Shown here piece after piece: positions 30,601-39,178 of a DNA stretch of 39,178 bases. The stretch's first letter is position 1; each line of letters opens with the position of its first letter. Made by a program: the position numbers and the translations under genes. The notes beneath the pieces were generated by a model that ran no database searches, had not been told where the DNA came from, and saw only the letters and a program-made list of their open reading frames with translations. The stretch is from Bacilli bacterium (GTDB lineage Bacteria > Bacillota_I > Bacilli_A > RF39 > UBA660). The stretch covers positions 1 through 39,178 of the forward strand of contig CAKJXT010000029.1 in assembly GCA_918219625.1 (NCBI GenBank), written 5' to 3'.

Positions 30601-31943
30601 TCGTATTTATTTTTAATAACACTCTTGTAATAATTACCTTTTTCTTCGAAATTCTTAAACTTATTATAACTAGAAGCAGCAGGAGAAAGTAAGCAAATAC
30701 TTCCTTTTTTAGTATACTTATCAGCTATATCAACAGCTTCATCAATAGTATCAACCACAAATATATTCTTGCCACAACCATCTAGTTCTTTACAAATCTT
30801 ATGACCAGTTTCTGGTAGACCAATCAAATTAGAAACATTAGAACTTTTTAAAAACTTAATAAATCCATTATAATCAATATTTCTATCCATTCCTCCAAAT
30901 ATTAAAGTATCAACATTACCAAGTCCATTAATACCGTTAATAGTAGCCTCTGGAATAGTCGCAATAGTATCATTAAAATAAGTGATGCCATTATAAGTTC
31001 CAACCATCTCTAAACGATGTTCCAAAGGATTAAATGAATTAATAACAGAAATACATCTATCAATATCAAGATTTAATAACTTAGAAATAAGTAAAACAAC
31101 CATTATATTCTTAAGATTATGACTACCAATTAAATTACGTTTAGAATCACCATCATAAATAACAGAACCATCATAATAAATCTTATTATCCATAACATAA
31201 ATATCAGATTCAGAATCAACCATAAATCTATATAATTTAGATTTATAATTATTCTTAGAAACTAAATTAATTAAATACTCATTTTGACCATCATAAATTC
31301 CAATATCACTACTATCCTGATAAAGAAACATATGCATTTTATCATTATGATACTTTTCTAAAGTACCAGTATGATCCAAATGATCTTGATATAAATTAAG
31401 AACAACACCAATATGTGGACTACACTTAACATACTCTAATTGATGACTAGACATCTCAATAACTAATATAGAATCAGAATCGAATTCTTCAACATAATCA
31501 AATATTGGATTACCAATATTACCAAGTAAAAAACAATTACTATTTTGATCATGTAAAACACTATACATCAAAGAAGTAGTAGTACTTTTACCTTTGGTAC
31601 CAGTAATACCAATGATATTCTTTCTATCAACCTCTAAAATAAGCTCTAATTGAGAAGTAATATTAACATCACTTAAATCCATATCAAGTAAAGCAATACC
31701 AGGAGCCTTAATAACCAAATCATAACTAGATAAATTATCTAAATAATTTGAACCAGTAATAATATTTAAATTTTTATCTGAACTTAAATTTGGATTACTA
31801 CTTAGTACATCATTCTTATCTAAAATAGTAAGAAATTGATTAGAATGCCTTCTTATAAAATTATAAGTAGACTTTCCTTCCTTACCAAAACCTAATATCG
31901 CAATATTTTTATTACTTAATTTATCAATAATCTCATTAAACAT
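30591..31943 (-). CDS. murD2: MurD2-type UDP-MurNAc-L-Ala:glutamate ligase
   Basis: 450 residues from ATG 31943, overlapping the end of murL by 8 nt; ATG 31955 is an alternative. Mur ligase features: N-terminal ILGFGKEGKST near 16-26, P-loop GITGTKGKSTTT at 112-123, EMSSHQLE near 163-170, NLYQDHLDHTGTLEKY near 183-198 and NPLEHRLEMV near 305-314. The C-terminal domain motif reads NDTIATIPEAT (324-334). Classical MurD has NDSKATN there, with the Lys that positions D-Glu. The altered motif together with the coupled murL gene suggests a MurD2 that adds L-Glu. This is an inference from family knowledge of the Xanthomonas MurD2-MurL pair. Confidence 0.85.
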   Translation of the reverse strand: MFNEIIDKLSNKNIAILGFGKEGKSTYNFIRRHSNQFLTILDKNDVLSSNPNLSSDKNLNIITGSNYLDNLSSYDLVIKAPGIALLDMDLSDVNITSQLELILEVDRKNIIGITGTKGKSTTTSLMYSVLHDQNSNCFLLGNIGNPIFDYVEEFDSDSILVIEMSSHQLEYVKCSPHIGVVLNLYQDHLDHTGTLEKYHNDKMHMFLYQDSSDIGIYDGQNEYLINLVSKNNYKSKLYRFMVDSESDIYVMDNKIYYDGSVIYDGDSKRNLIGSHNLKNIMVVLLISKLLNLDIDRCISVINSFNPLEHRLEMVGTYNGITYFNDTIATIPEATINGINGLGNVDTLIFGGMDRNIDYNGFIKFLKSSNVSNLIGLPETGHKICKELDGCGKNIFVVDTIDEAVDIADKYTKKGSICLLSPAASSYNKFKNFEEKGNYYKSVIKNKYEKN

Positions 31944-33273
31944 TACTAATCGCATCCTTTACAATAGACTCAAAAGAAGAATCTAAATTATTATTTTTAT
32001 TATAATGTAATCTATAATCAGTATCTAAAGAAAGAGGATAATTATCCTTATAATAACGAAGTAAATAAGGTAAATCATCACCTAACTTTTCAATTAAAAG
32101 ACTAACCGCAAATCTAACCTCACCATAAGTACCTACACACTCAAAAGGTTTAGTCTCAGAATAACCAAGAAGCTCCTTAAAAGTATCAAGTAAACTTGCA
32201 TCTTCATATAAGTCAGTTCCAAATATATCTATAAGCTTATCTTTATACAAGAAAGGACTTAAAATAATAAATACAAATAAACACTTAGGGCACTTACAAC
32301 ACCACTCCCAAGTATCACCCTTACTACCTAGGTTACAACTCTTAAATACTTTGTGAAATTTATCCAACTTAGAAAATAACATACCTATTTGAAACTCAGT
32401 TAAAGGTCTAAGCAAACTAAAATACTTAATATCAATACCAAAATACTTATTAGTATAATTATTAAAATCATTCTCAAACTCATAAGTCTTAGAATATTGA
32501 TGATTAACACTTGTTCCAATTACTGTACTCTCATTAGCAGAATCCTCATTAGATAAAACAATATACTTTTTACCAGATAAATAAGCACATAAATAAGAAA
32601 CAAAGGCAACAATCGCACTAAAAGGAGTATGACCATTTAAGAATCCTTCACTATTTAAATCAACAATTTTCCTGTCAATTACACGTTTAACAATAAATGT
32701 TTTATCAGAATATCCAGCAACATTCGCACACTCAATATTCGCACCCTTTGGATTAATTATAAAACAAGTATTATCCATTCCATCTAATAGAGATAAAGTA
32801 ACATTAGAATCTTTACCTCCACCAACAGGAATTAAATTACCACTGCCATTATAATCAATATTAAAAGCATATTTATCACCATTACAAGTTATATTAAATA
32901 AATCATCAATAGAAACATCAATATTATTTCTATATAAGAATTCACCTAAGCCGTTATAATAAAGTTTTTTAAACCAACTAATTTGATAATCATCTAAATA
33001 ACCACAATTAACAACAATATTAGGAGAACATGTACATTTAACATAACTAATAAGCTCAACCATACCAATATTAAAAACTAAATAATTAAAGAAATTATCA
33101 TCAATATCACAATTAACCTGTTTCTTATCAATAAATAATTTAGGAGAAAAATCAGTTAATCCAGGAATAGAAAAATGAAATGTAATTTCATAATTATCAG
33201 AATTATCAATAATATCAAAACTATCATAAATAAAAGTATTATATTTCTTTCTAAAATCTAAGAACTTATCCAT
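31936..33273 (-). CDS. murL: MurL-like UDP-MurNAc-L-Ala-L-Glu epimerase
   Basis: 445 residues from ATG 33273, with GGAGGTC upstream on the minus strand; a GTG at 33285 overlaps that site. The central ATP-binding loop is PVGGGKDSNVTLSLL (149-163), an adenylating PP-loop-like motif. Further conserved-looking blocks are SNEDSANES (241-249), VNHQYSK (256-262) and a Cys cluster WCCKCPKCLF (324-333). Size and motifs fit MurL, which with ATP converts the terminal L-Glu of UDP-MurNAc-L-Ala-L-Glu to D-Glu, replacing glutamate racemase. It lies directly upstream of and overlapping murD2. A TATAAT on the minus strand (33301-33296) is a likely -10 box. Identification is from memory of the family, not a search. 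Confidence 0.8.
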   Translation of the reverse strand: MDKFLDFRKKYNTFIYDSFDIIDNSDNYEITFHFSIPGLTDFSPKLFIDKKQVNCDIDDNFFNYLVFNIGMVELISYVKCTCSPNIVVNCGYLDDYQISWFKKLYYNGLGEFLYRNNIDVSIDDLFNITCNGDKYAFNIDYNGSGNLIPVGGGKDSNVTLSLLDGMDNTCFIINPKGANIECANVAGYSDKTFIVKRVIDRKIVDLNSEGFLNGHTPFSAIVAFVSYLCAYLSGKKYIVLSNEDSANESTVIGTSVNHQYSKTYEFENDFNNYTNKYFGIDIKYFSLLRPLTEFQIGMLFSKLDKFHKVFKSCNLGSKGDTWEWCCKCPKCLFVFIILSPFLYKDKLIDIFGTDLYEDASLLDTFKELLGYSETKPFECVGTYGEVRFAVSLLIEKLGDDLPYLLRYYKDNYPLSLDTDYRLHYNKNNNLDSSFESIVKDAISNV

Positions 33274-33330
33274 AAAGACCTCCACTCATACTATAATTAT
33301 ATCAAAAATATAAACAAATAAAACAAATAA

Positions 33331-33359
33331 TTGACAAATAAAGCATTTTTAATTATTAT
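33331..33359 (+). promoter_or_regulatory. Sigma-A-like promoter
   Basis: A perfect TTGACA (33331-33336), a 17-nt spacer, TATTAT (33354-33359), with a TATAAT also starting at 33359. Lies upstream of ATG 33396. Confidence 0.65.
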
Positions 33360-33395
33360 ATAATCAGTTTTAACTATAAAAAAGAGGTAATTAAT

Positions 33396-34133
33396 ATGGA
33401 TGTAGGAATTAGATTTGAAAAACCAGAGAGAACAGTACAAAATGCCTTTGAAAACATTTATAGATACCTAACTATAGAAGAATTTGGAAATCTTAGGCAA
33501 ACAGAAATATATGGACAATATACTACAAATGAAGAAGCTGTAGAATTCATTCTCTATAAAGGCGAAGACAATAAGATAGCAATAGTATTTAATATAATAA
33601 AAGCAATAAAAAAAGATGGAAAATTTGAAGATGAAACAAAACTAATTTGTATAAGTGGTGATGGAAAAGACTACTTAAAAAATTTCGCTCATTTTATGAT
33701 AATATCAAGATTCCCTCGTTCCATAGAAATCCTAGAAACAGGAGGAGAAAAGCTAAGACCTGGAATAGATTTTAGACATATAAAAGCAGGTACAATAATG
33801 CCAAGCCCAAGAATTACTACAATACTTAAACAAGAGGATGCAACAACAAGATGTACTGTTGAAGAAGAAAGTCGAGAGCGTGCAAAAAAAACATTTAAAT
33901 TTAAAATATGGGAAAAAACTCAAACAGGAAAAGACGTAAAAGAAGGCACTCAAAATGATGACGACAAATATTTTGAAAAAGGAAAAAAATTACCAGAGCA
34001 ATTTAAAGAAGAAATCGAAAGGTGCAGGATTGCTGAAATAATAGAACAATACTTTGAAGCAAAGGAACAAGAACAACAATGTGAAACCAAAAGAGCAGAA
34101 ATAACTATGACACAATCAGAAAAAAGACTATAG
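33396..34133 (+). CDS. Cytoplasmic protein of unknown function
   Basis: 245 residues, ATG after AAAGAGGTAATTAAT. No signal peptide or membrane segment. The N-terminal two thirds (1 to about 150) are mixed alpha/beta with strands such as AVEFILYKG near 49-57, KIAIVFNIIKAI near 60-71 and TKLICISGDGKDYLKNF near 81-97. The C-terminal third is highly charged and likely coiled or disordered (ESRERAKKTFKF, EKGKKLPEQFKEEIERCR, EAKEQEQQCE). I recognise no family. It lies between murL (divergent) and lepA with no clear terminator before lepA, so some read-through is possible. Confidence 0.6.
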   Translation: MDVGIRFEKPERTVQNAFENIYRYLTIEEFGNLRQTEIYGQYTTNEEAVEFILYKGEDNKIAIVFNIIKAIKKDGKFEDETKLICISGDGKDYLKNFAHFMIISRFPRSIEILETGGEKLRPGIDFRHIKAGTIMPSPRITTILKQEDATTRCTVEEESRERAKKTFKFKIWEKTQTGKDVKEGTQNDDDKYFEKGKKLPEQFKEEIERCRIAEIIEQYFEAKEQEQQCETKRAEITMTQSEKRL

Positions 34134-34180
34134 ACTATGTAAAAACAACATAATATGATATAATACAAAAAGGTGATTAC

Positions 34181-35980
34181 ATGAAACAAGAAAACATTAG
34201 AAACTTCTCAATAATTGCGCATATAGACCATGGAAAAAGTACACTAGCAGATAGAATACTAGAACTAACAGGCGCAGTAACAGAAAGAGAAAAACAAGAT
34301 CAACTCTTAGATAGTATGGAACTAGAAAGAGAAAGAGGAATAACAATAAAATTAAATGCAGTACAACTAAAATATAAATACAACGATGAAGAATACTATC
34401 TTCATTTAATAGACACACCAGGACATGTAGACTTTACATACGAAGTATCAAGAAGCTTAGCTGCATGTGAAGGCGCAATACTAGTAGTAGATGCTGCACA
34501 AGGAATAGAAGCGCAAACACTCGCAAATTTATTTCTAGCACTAGACAATAACTTAACAATAATACCGGTAATAAATAAAATAGACTTACCAAATGCTGAT
34601 GTTGAAAAAGTAAAAAGAGAATTAATAGACACACTTGGATTTAATGAAAATGAAATAATTCTAACAAGTGCAAAAAACGGAATTGGAATAAAAGAATTAG
34701 TAGAAGAAATAATAGTAAAAATACCAGCTCCAAAAGGAAATAAAAATGATAAAACACAAGCACTAATCTTTGATAGTTACTATGACTCATATAGAGGAAT
34801 AATTGCTTCACTTAGAGTAGTAAATGGTAGTATTAAAGTTGGAGACAAAATAAAAATGATGGCAACAGGAGCAGAATACGATGTAGTAGAACTAGATGTA
34901 TGTACTCCAAAAGAAAAACAAGTGAAAGAACTAGTAGCAGGTGAAGTTGGAATACTATCAGCTAGTATAAAAAGTATAAGTGACGTAAAAGTCGGAGATA
35001 CAATCACACTAGCTAATAATCCAGCACAAATCCCACTACATGGATATAAACCAATGAAGCCGATGGTATTCTGTGGAATATACCCAATAGAATCAAGTAG
35101 ATTCCCAGAATTAAGAGAAGCATTAGAAAAACTAAAACTAAACGATGCTGCGCTAGAATTTGAACCAGAAACATCACAAGCATTAGGATTTGGATTTAGA
35201 TGCGGATTCTTAGGACTACTACACTTAGAAATAATACAAGAAAGAATAGAAAGAGAATTCAAAATAGAACTAATCACAACATCACCATCAGTTATATATG
35301 ATGTAGAACTAACAGATGGTTCAAATATATTAATAGATAGTCCAGCTAAAATGCCAGATAGAGTAAGAATAAAAGATATAAAAGAACCATACATAAAAAC
35401 AAATATATTCGTTCCAAGTGAATATATAGGACCTATAATGGAACTATGTCAAGACAAAAGAGGAAACTATATATCAATGGAATATCTAGATACAAAAAGA
35501 GTAAACATACACTATGAAATACCTCTATCAGAAATAGTATATGATTTCTTTGATAGACTAAAAAGCGCCACAAAAGGATACGCATCATTTGACTATGAGC
35601 TAATAGGATATAAAAGTAGTGATCTAGTAAAAATGGATATACTATTAAATGGTGAAATAGTAGATGCATTAAGTATAATTGTACATAAAGACTTCGCATA
35701 TAAAAGAGGAAGAGTAATAGTAGAAAACTTAAGAAAACTAATACCAAGACAACAATTTGAAGTACCTGTACAAGCATGTATTGGAAATAAAGCAATCGCA
35801 AGAGAAACAATAAAAGCAGTAAGAAAAGACGTACTAGCTAAATGTTATGGTGGAGACGTATCAAGAAAAAGAAAATTACTTGAAAAACAAAAAGAAGGTA
35901 AAAAAAGAATGAAAATGGTAGGTAGTGTAGAAATACCTCAAGAAGCATTCTTATCAGTACTTTCTATGGAGGAAGAATAA
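34181..35980 (+). CDS. lepA: Elongation factor 4 (LepA)
   Basis: 599 residues, standard length. GTPase motifs: G1 AHIDHGKST at 13-21, G2 RGIT in [10 protein letters not shown]3 DTPGHVDF near 77-84, G4 NKID near 131-134, G5 TSAK. EF-G-like domains follow, and the LepA-specific C-terminal domain includes KVYPxQ-like and [39 protein letters not shown] in the final 60 residues. EF4 is a ribosome-bound GTPase acting on stalled or back-translocating ribosomes. ATG follows AAAGGTGATTAC. An extended -10 (TGATATAAT at 34156-34164) lies upstream. The stop codon overlaps the next gene in TAATG. Confidence 0.97.
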   Translation: MKQENIRNFSIIAHIDHGKSTLADRILELTGAVTEREKQDQLLDSMELERERGITIKLNAVQLKYKYNDEEYYLHLIDTPGHVDFTYEVSRSLAACEGAILVVDAAQGIEAQTLANLFLALDNNLTIIPVINKIDLPNADVEKVKRELIDTLGFNENEIILTSAKNGIGIKELVEEIIVKIPAPKGNKNDKTQALIFDSYYDSYRGIIASLRVVNGSIKVGDKIKMMATGAEYDVVELDVCTPKEKQVKELVAGEVGILSASIKSISDVKVGDTITLANNPAQIPLHGYKPMKPMVFCGIYPIESSRFPELREALEKLKLNDAALEFEPETSQALGFGFRCGFLGLLHLEIIQERIEREFKIELITTSPSVIYDVELTDGSNILIDSPAKMPDRVRIKDIKEPYIKTNIFVPSEYIGPIMELCQDKRGNYISMEYLDTKRVNIHYEIPLSEIVYDFFDRLKSATKGYASFDYELIGYKSSDLVKMDILLNGEIVDALSIIVHKDFAYKRGRVIVENLRKLIPRQQFEVPVQACIGNKAIARETIKAVRKDVLAKCYGGDVSRKRKLLEKQKEGKKRMKMVGSVEIPQEAFLSVLSMEEE

Positions 35981-36285
35981 TGAAAGAAAATGGATATATG
36001 ACAAGGCCGCAATCACTTGAAAAAATTAAAAATACAGCAAAAGTTCAGGAATATTTTGACAGAAATGGTGGAACGATAAAAGAAATAGCACAAGCACTTG
36101 GAATGTCAAAATCAAGTGTACAAAGATACTTAAATGCCGCACAAGATCCAGAAATTAAAGAATTAATAAAAGAATATCTAGCCGCCAATAAATATGAAGG
36201 AAATAGAAGAGGTGGACTTACTTCACAAGAAAAATATGAATATGGCAAAGATGAAACAGGTCGCTTCACAGGAAGAAGAAAATAA
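35980..36285 (+). CDS. SpoIIID-like helix-turn-helix regulator
   Basis: 101 residues. Start ATG overlaps the lepA stop (TAATG) and has GGAGGAAG upstream inside lepA. VQEYFDRNGGTIKEIAQALGMSKSSVQRYLN (about 22-52) is a helix-turn-helix of the SpoIIID type, where the family reads V.kYi.en..TvR..A..fGvSKSTVHKDL. The C-terminal NKYEGNRRGGLTSQEKY (70-86) parallels the SpoIIID NKaeRHiRGGlATk.KY segment that adds DNA contacts. The recognition helix differs (SSVQRYLNAA versus STVHKDLT), so this may be a paralogue with other targets rather than SpoIIID itself. Translational coupling to lepA is unusual for a mother-cell regulator. Confidence 0.65.
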   Translation: MKENGYMTRPQSLEKIKNTAKVQEYFDRNGGTIKEIAQALGMSKSSVQRYLNAAQDPEIKELIKEYLAANKYEGNRRGGLTSQEKYEYGKDETGRFTGRRK

Positions 36286-36313
36286 TTAAAAAAATCAGGG
36301 TCAGGGGGAAAAT

Positions 36314-37384
36314 ATGGAAAAGAAAAATGATAAAGAATTATTAGAAGATGTTTTAAATGTTTATTTTAGAAGTGAATCTAAAAAGGATTTCAATGAAAAA
36401 TTAAAAAATTATATAAGTGACAATAAAATAAAAAAATCACCAGAGTATTTGAAATCACTATTAGAAGAATACAAAGAAAGAGTTTTAAAGGGAACACCAG
36501 AATATGAAATGATATGTAAAACAAAGGAAATTCATAAAGTAAATAGAAATCCAAAAACAATAGTTAAACAATTAATGAGAATGACTGAAGAAGAACTAAA
36601 AAAATATCTAGAAGGAAAAAGATTATCTGAAATTAAATTAAAAATTGGAAAGTATTCAGAAAGCATAACAGATAAAAGCGATTTAGAATTAGTTGATAAA
36701 TTATTAACAAGAATTATTGAGATTAAAGAAACAACAATGACAACTAAAAAAAGCCAAGAAAATCAACAAAGATATGAAAGAGCGATAGAGATATTTGATA
36801 CAATGACAAAAAGAGGATTCTTTAGTATCAGTGAATTCAATAGAAAGATGCATAATCATTTTAATTGTAATCTAGACGAAATGGAAAGACAAACATCAAA
36901 AAGTCGAGTACTATTAAATGAAAAATATCCAGAAAAATATGAAGAATATAAAAATAAGATTAAAAAGAATAAAATAAGATTTTATATATTACATCAAAGA
37001 CAAATAAGAGATATGTTAATTGCGATAAAACATGAAAAATATGATATAGTTGATTATTACATAAATTTTAGAATACCATCAAAGGTATTTATAAATCTAT
37101 ACAAAGATTTCCATGAGATGAAAATAATCAAAACTGAAAGCAGGACATTATTAAACAAATTTTTTGAAAAATATTTAGCGCACCCATACTCAGATACTCT
37201 TAACTGGAATTGTACTAATTTATCAGAATGTAATGGTGAAATAACACAAAGCGAACATGATAAATTAGTTGAATTCATGTCTTATTATGGAATACCAAAA
37301 TGTTATTTTAAACTTTGTTTTAAAAAATATAAAAAAGGTGAATTGGACTATTTCTTTGGCAGACAATTAAAAAAGATATCCTAA
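36314..37384 (+). CDS. Helical, charged protein of unknown function
   Basis: 356 residues, ATG after CAGGGGGAAAAT. Almost entirely predicted helix, rich in Lys, Glu, Ile and Asn; no membrane segment or signal. Short recurrent patterns (ESKKDFNEKLKNYI near 18-31, KSRVLLNEKYPEKYEEYKNKI near 196-216) resemble helix-turn-helix or RNA-binding helical repeats, but I see no catalytic motif. The C-terminus has several Cys (NWNCTNLSECNG near 295-306, PKCYFKLCF near 325-333) that could bind a metal. It sits 28 nt after the SpoIIID-like gene and may be co-transcribed. No family is recognised. Confidence 0.6.
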   Translation: MEKKNDKELLEDVLNVYFRSESKKDFNEKLKNYISDNKIKKSPEYLKSLLEEYKERVLKGTPEYEMICKTKEIHKVNRNPKTIVKQLMRMTEEELKKYLEGKRLSEIKLKIGKYSESITDKSDLELVDKLLTRIIEIKETTMTTKKSQENQQRYERAIEIFDTMTKRGFFSISEFNRKMHNHFNCNLDEMERQTSKSRVLLNEKYPEKYEEYKNKIKKNKIRFYILHQRQIRDMLIAIKHEKYDIVDYYINFRIPSKVFINLYKDFHEMKIIKTESRTLLNKFFEKYLAHPYSDTLNWNCTNLSECNGEITQSEHDKLVEFMSYYGIPKCYFKLCFKKYKKGELDYFFGRQLKKIS

Positions 37385-37402
37385 TATAAGGATATTTTTT
37401 TT
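37371..37402 (+). terminator. Intrinsic terminator
   Basis: ATATCCT/AGGATAT stem around the stop at 37384 with a 6-nt loop, then a run of eight T. Confidence 0.85.
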
Positions 37403-37431
37403 AAATATGTTATAATTAAAAAGGTGATTAC

Positions 37432-38532
37432 ATGAAATCAGCTTATATACATATACCTTTTTGTAAAACAATATGTTCATACTGTGACTTTTGTAAAATG
37501 TTTTATAATGAAGCTTTAGTAGACAAGTATTTATTAGAACTAGAAAAAGAAATAAATAAAAACTATAAAGGAGAAATACTAAAAACAATATATATTGGTG
37601 GAGGAACACCTAGTTCATTAAATATAAAACAACTAAATAAACTTTTGAACATAATAAAAATATTTAAATTGGAAAAAGACTATGAATTTACAGTAGAATG
37701 TAATATAGAAAATATTACAAAAGAAAAATTAGAACTTTTATATAAAAATAAAGTAAATAGATTAAGTGTTGGTATACAAACGTTTAATGAAAAATATCTA
37801 AAATTCTTAAATAGAAATCATACAAAAGAAGAAATTAAAGAAAAAATAAACCTAGCTAAAACAATAGGCTTTAAAAATATAAATATAGACTTAATGTACG
37901 CATTTCCAAATGAAACATTAGAAGAATTAGAGAGTGATATAAATGAATTCTTAAAACTAGACATACAACATATATCAACATACTCATTAATAATTGAGCC
38001 ACACACAAAACTATATATAGATAAAATAGAAAATATAGATGAAGACTTAGATAGAAAAATGTATGATTTAATATGTAAAAAACTAAATAAATATAATCAC
38101 TACGAAATAAGTAACTTTGGAAAAGAAGGATACGAATCAATACATAATTTAACATATTGGAATAATGAAAACTACTATGGATTTGGACTAGGAGCATCAG
38201 GATACATTAATAATATTAGATATGATAATACAAAAAATATAAATGAATATCTAAAAGGAAACTATATAAAAAATAAAGAAACACTAACAAAAAATATAGA
38301 AATAGAAAATGAATTTATACTAGGACTCAGAAAAATAAAAGGAATAAATATTGAAAAATTCAGCAAAAAATATGATAATATATTTAAGTATGATGTTGTT
38401 AATAGATTATTAAAACAAAATAAACTAGTAACAGATAATAAAAACATATTCATAAACAATGAATATATTTATACATCAAATAATATATTAATAGAATTTA
38501 TAGGTGAGAATTATGAAGATAGAAACATTTAA
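37432..38532 (+). CDS. hemW: HemW-like radical SAM protein
   Basis: 366 residues. The radical SAM cluster motif is C11-KTI-C15-SY-C18 followed by DFC21, the CxxxCxxCxxC form of HemN/HemW proteins. IYIGGGTPSSLN near 54-65, RLSVGIQTFNEKYLKFLNRNHT near 109-130 and NIDLMYAFPNETLEEL near 148-163 are family-specific. YWNNENYYGFGLGASGYINN near 240-259 places it in HemW rather than true coproporphyrinogen dehydrogenase HemN. HemW is a heme chaperone. lepA-hemW adjacency is common in Bacillota; here two genes intervene. ATG follows AAAGGTGATTAC, with TGT-TATAAT (37408-37416) as probable extended -10. Confidence 0.93.
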   Translation: MKSAYIHIPFCKTICSYCDFCKMFYNEALVDKYLLELEKEINKNYKGEILKTIYIGGGTPSSLNIKQLNKLLNIIKIFKLEKDYEFTVECNIENITKEKLELLYKNKVNRLSVGIQTFNEKYLKFLNRNHTKEEIKEKINLAKTIGFKNINIDLMYAFPNETLEELESDINEFLKLDIQHISTYSLIIEPHTKLYIDKIENIDEDLDRKMYDLICKKLNKYNHYEISNFGKEGYESIHNLTYWNNENYYGFGLGASGYINNIRYDNTKNINEYLKGNYIKNKETLTKNIEIENEFILGLRKIKGINIEKFSKKYDNIFKYDVVNRLLKQNKLVTDNKNIFINNEYIYTSNNILIEFIGENYEDRNI

Positions 38533-39088
38533 AAAAGAACTAAACTACATAAAAAATAACAAATACAAAGAAGAAGCAAAAAAACTAATAGAACTACTAC
38601 CAGACTACTTCTTTGAAATACCAGCAAGCTCAACAGGAAAATACCATCCAAACTTTGCTCAAGGAGAAGGTGGACTAGTAAGACACACAAAAGTAGCAGT
38701 AAGAATGTGCTACGAACTAGCAAACAATAACTCAATTGGATATTCATTTACTAGTGATGAAAAAGATTTAATGATAATCGCTCTAATAATGCATGATGGA
38801 CTAAAATCAGGACTTCCTAAAGAAAAATACACAAGAGTAGACCATCCACTTTTAGCAGCAAACCTAATAAGAGATAATAAAGAAAATCTAAAACTAACAA
38901 ATGGAGAAATAGAATTTATTGCTCAAACAATAGAAACACATATGGGAGAATGGAATACAGATTTCAATGGAAATGAAGTTCTACCACTACCCAAAAATAA
39001 ATACCAAAGATTTGTACACATGTGTGACTTTTTAGCGTCTAAAAAATTCATAGAAGTAGCTTTTGTTGATAATGAAATAATAGGATAA
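38513..39088 (+). CDS. HD-domain phosphohydrolase
   Basis: 191 residues from ATG 38513 (AGGTGAGAATT); the in-frame GTG at 38504 overlaps that site. It overlaps hemW by 20 nt, so translation is coupled. HD ligands: GEGGLVRHTKVAVRM near 49-63 (His), MHDGLKSG near 88-95 (HD), DHPLLAANLI near 104-113, and THMGEWNTDFNG near 137-148, ending in CDFLASKKFIEV (Asp). The arrangement resembles YhaM-like or uncharacterised HD phosphohydrolases, single domain, with no nuclease OB-fold. The substrate is unknown, likely a nucleotide or nucleic-acid phosphate. It is followed by a terminator. Confidence 0.8.
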   Translation: MKIETFKKELNYIKNNKYKEEAKKLIELLPDYFFEIPASSTGKYHPNFAQGEGGLVRHTKVAVRMCYELANNNSIGYSFTSDEKDLMIIALIMHDGLKSGLPKEKYTRVDHPLLAANLIRDNKENLKLTNGEIEFIAQTIETHMGEWNTDFNGNEVLPLPKNKYQRFVHMCDFLASKKFIEVAFVDNEIIG

Positions 39089-39111
39089 GTATTTTTAATA
39101 ATACTTTTTTT
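39087..39111 (+). terminator. Intrinsic terminator of hemW-HD
   Basis: AAGTATT/AATACTT stem with a 6-nt loop directly after the stop codon, then seven T. Confidence 0.85.
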
Positions 39112-39123
39112 ATTTCAAAACTA

Positions 39124-39173
39124 TTTACACAAACATTTGTTATTGATATAATTATTATAGTATAGTAGGAGGG
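39124..39173 (+). promoter_or_regulatory. Promoter and ribosome binding site of a gene beyond the window
   Basis: TTTACA (39124-39129), 17 nt, TATAAT (39147-39152), then AGGAGGG (39167-39173). The start codon should lie within a few bases after the window end. Confidence 0.75.
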
Positions 39174-39178
39174 TTAAA

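Noticed and set aside
1..39178. Mollicute genetic code (UGA = Trp), suggested by very low GC
   Set aside because: prfB with UGA autoregulation is intact, capA ends in TGA, and conserved proteins use TGG for Trp.

Overview
This window is a very AT-rich, densely packed stretch of a Gram-positive (Bacillota-type) chromosome. Most Arg codons are AGA and many Ile codons are ATA. UGA is a normal stop: an RF2 gene (prfB) is present with its autoregulatory frameshift, and capA ends in TGA, so this is not a code-4 mollicute despite the base composition. Endospore genes (spoVG, veg, yabG, yabP, yabQ, gerQ and a SpoIIID-like regulator) and a meso-DAP-type MurE motif point to a spore-forming, DAP-containing Firmicute. 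An uncultured, gut-type Clostridia or Bacilli lineage is an inference only; no rRNA is present to settle it. I found no tRNA, rRNA, CRISPR array or intact insertion sequence.

Layout. 1-3.4 kb: a partial DUF3137 protein, LemA, a second DUF3137 protein, a dUTPase/dCTP-deaminase-like domain fused to DUF1653, and a Cys-rich CFI-box protein. 3.5-11.2 kb: envelope and division genes, namely an Ig-repeat amidase, a membrane-anchored surface protein, mraY, prfB, a YitT protein, ftsE and ftsX. 11.2-13.1 kb (minus strand): a transposase-like remnant, then the spoVG/veg/yabG cluster. 13.2-16.3 kb: a membrane protein, CapA, dCMP deaminase and CYTH. 16.4-19.6 kb: a tiny minus-strand ORF, a membrane-tethered MurF-like ligase and murE. 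19.6-21.1 kb: tandem HD domains split by a frameshift. 21.2-24.0 kb: a candidate small RNA, asnB and a possible toxin-antitoxin pair. 24.2-26.8 kb: yabP-yabQ-divIC, a DUF308 protein, a second LemA and gerQ. 26.8-30.6 kb: pduL, a T-box leader with serS, an unknown membrane-anchored protein and a ZIP transporter. 30.6-33.3 kb (minus strand): murL-murD2. 33.4-39.2 kb: an unknown protein, lepA, a SpoIIID-like gene, another unknown protein, hemW and an HD protein.

The main theme is peptidoglycan precursor synthesis combined with sporulation. The most notable pathway feature is a MurL epimerase-like gene overlapping a MurD with the variant MurD2-like C-terminal motif. This suggests that D-Glu is made by adding L-Glu to UDP-MurNAc-L-Ala and epimerising it in place. 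MurE (DAP type), MurF (with a membrane domain replacing its usual N-terminal domain) and MraY would then complete lipid I. FtsEX, DivIC, the Ig-repeat amidase and CapA-like and LemA proteins belong to the surrounding envelope machinery.

Nearly every transcription unit ends in a clear intrinsic terminator, often overlapping the stop codon. Many units start with sigma-A-like boxes spaced 16-17 nt apart. Gaps over 300 bases are the 16290-16650 region (small ORF and promoter) and 21138-21441 (terminator, candidate sRNA and its promoter).
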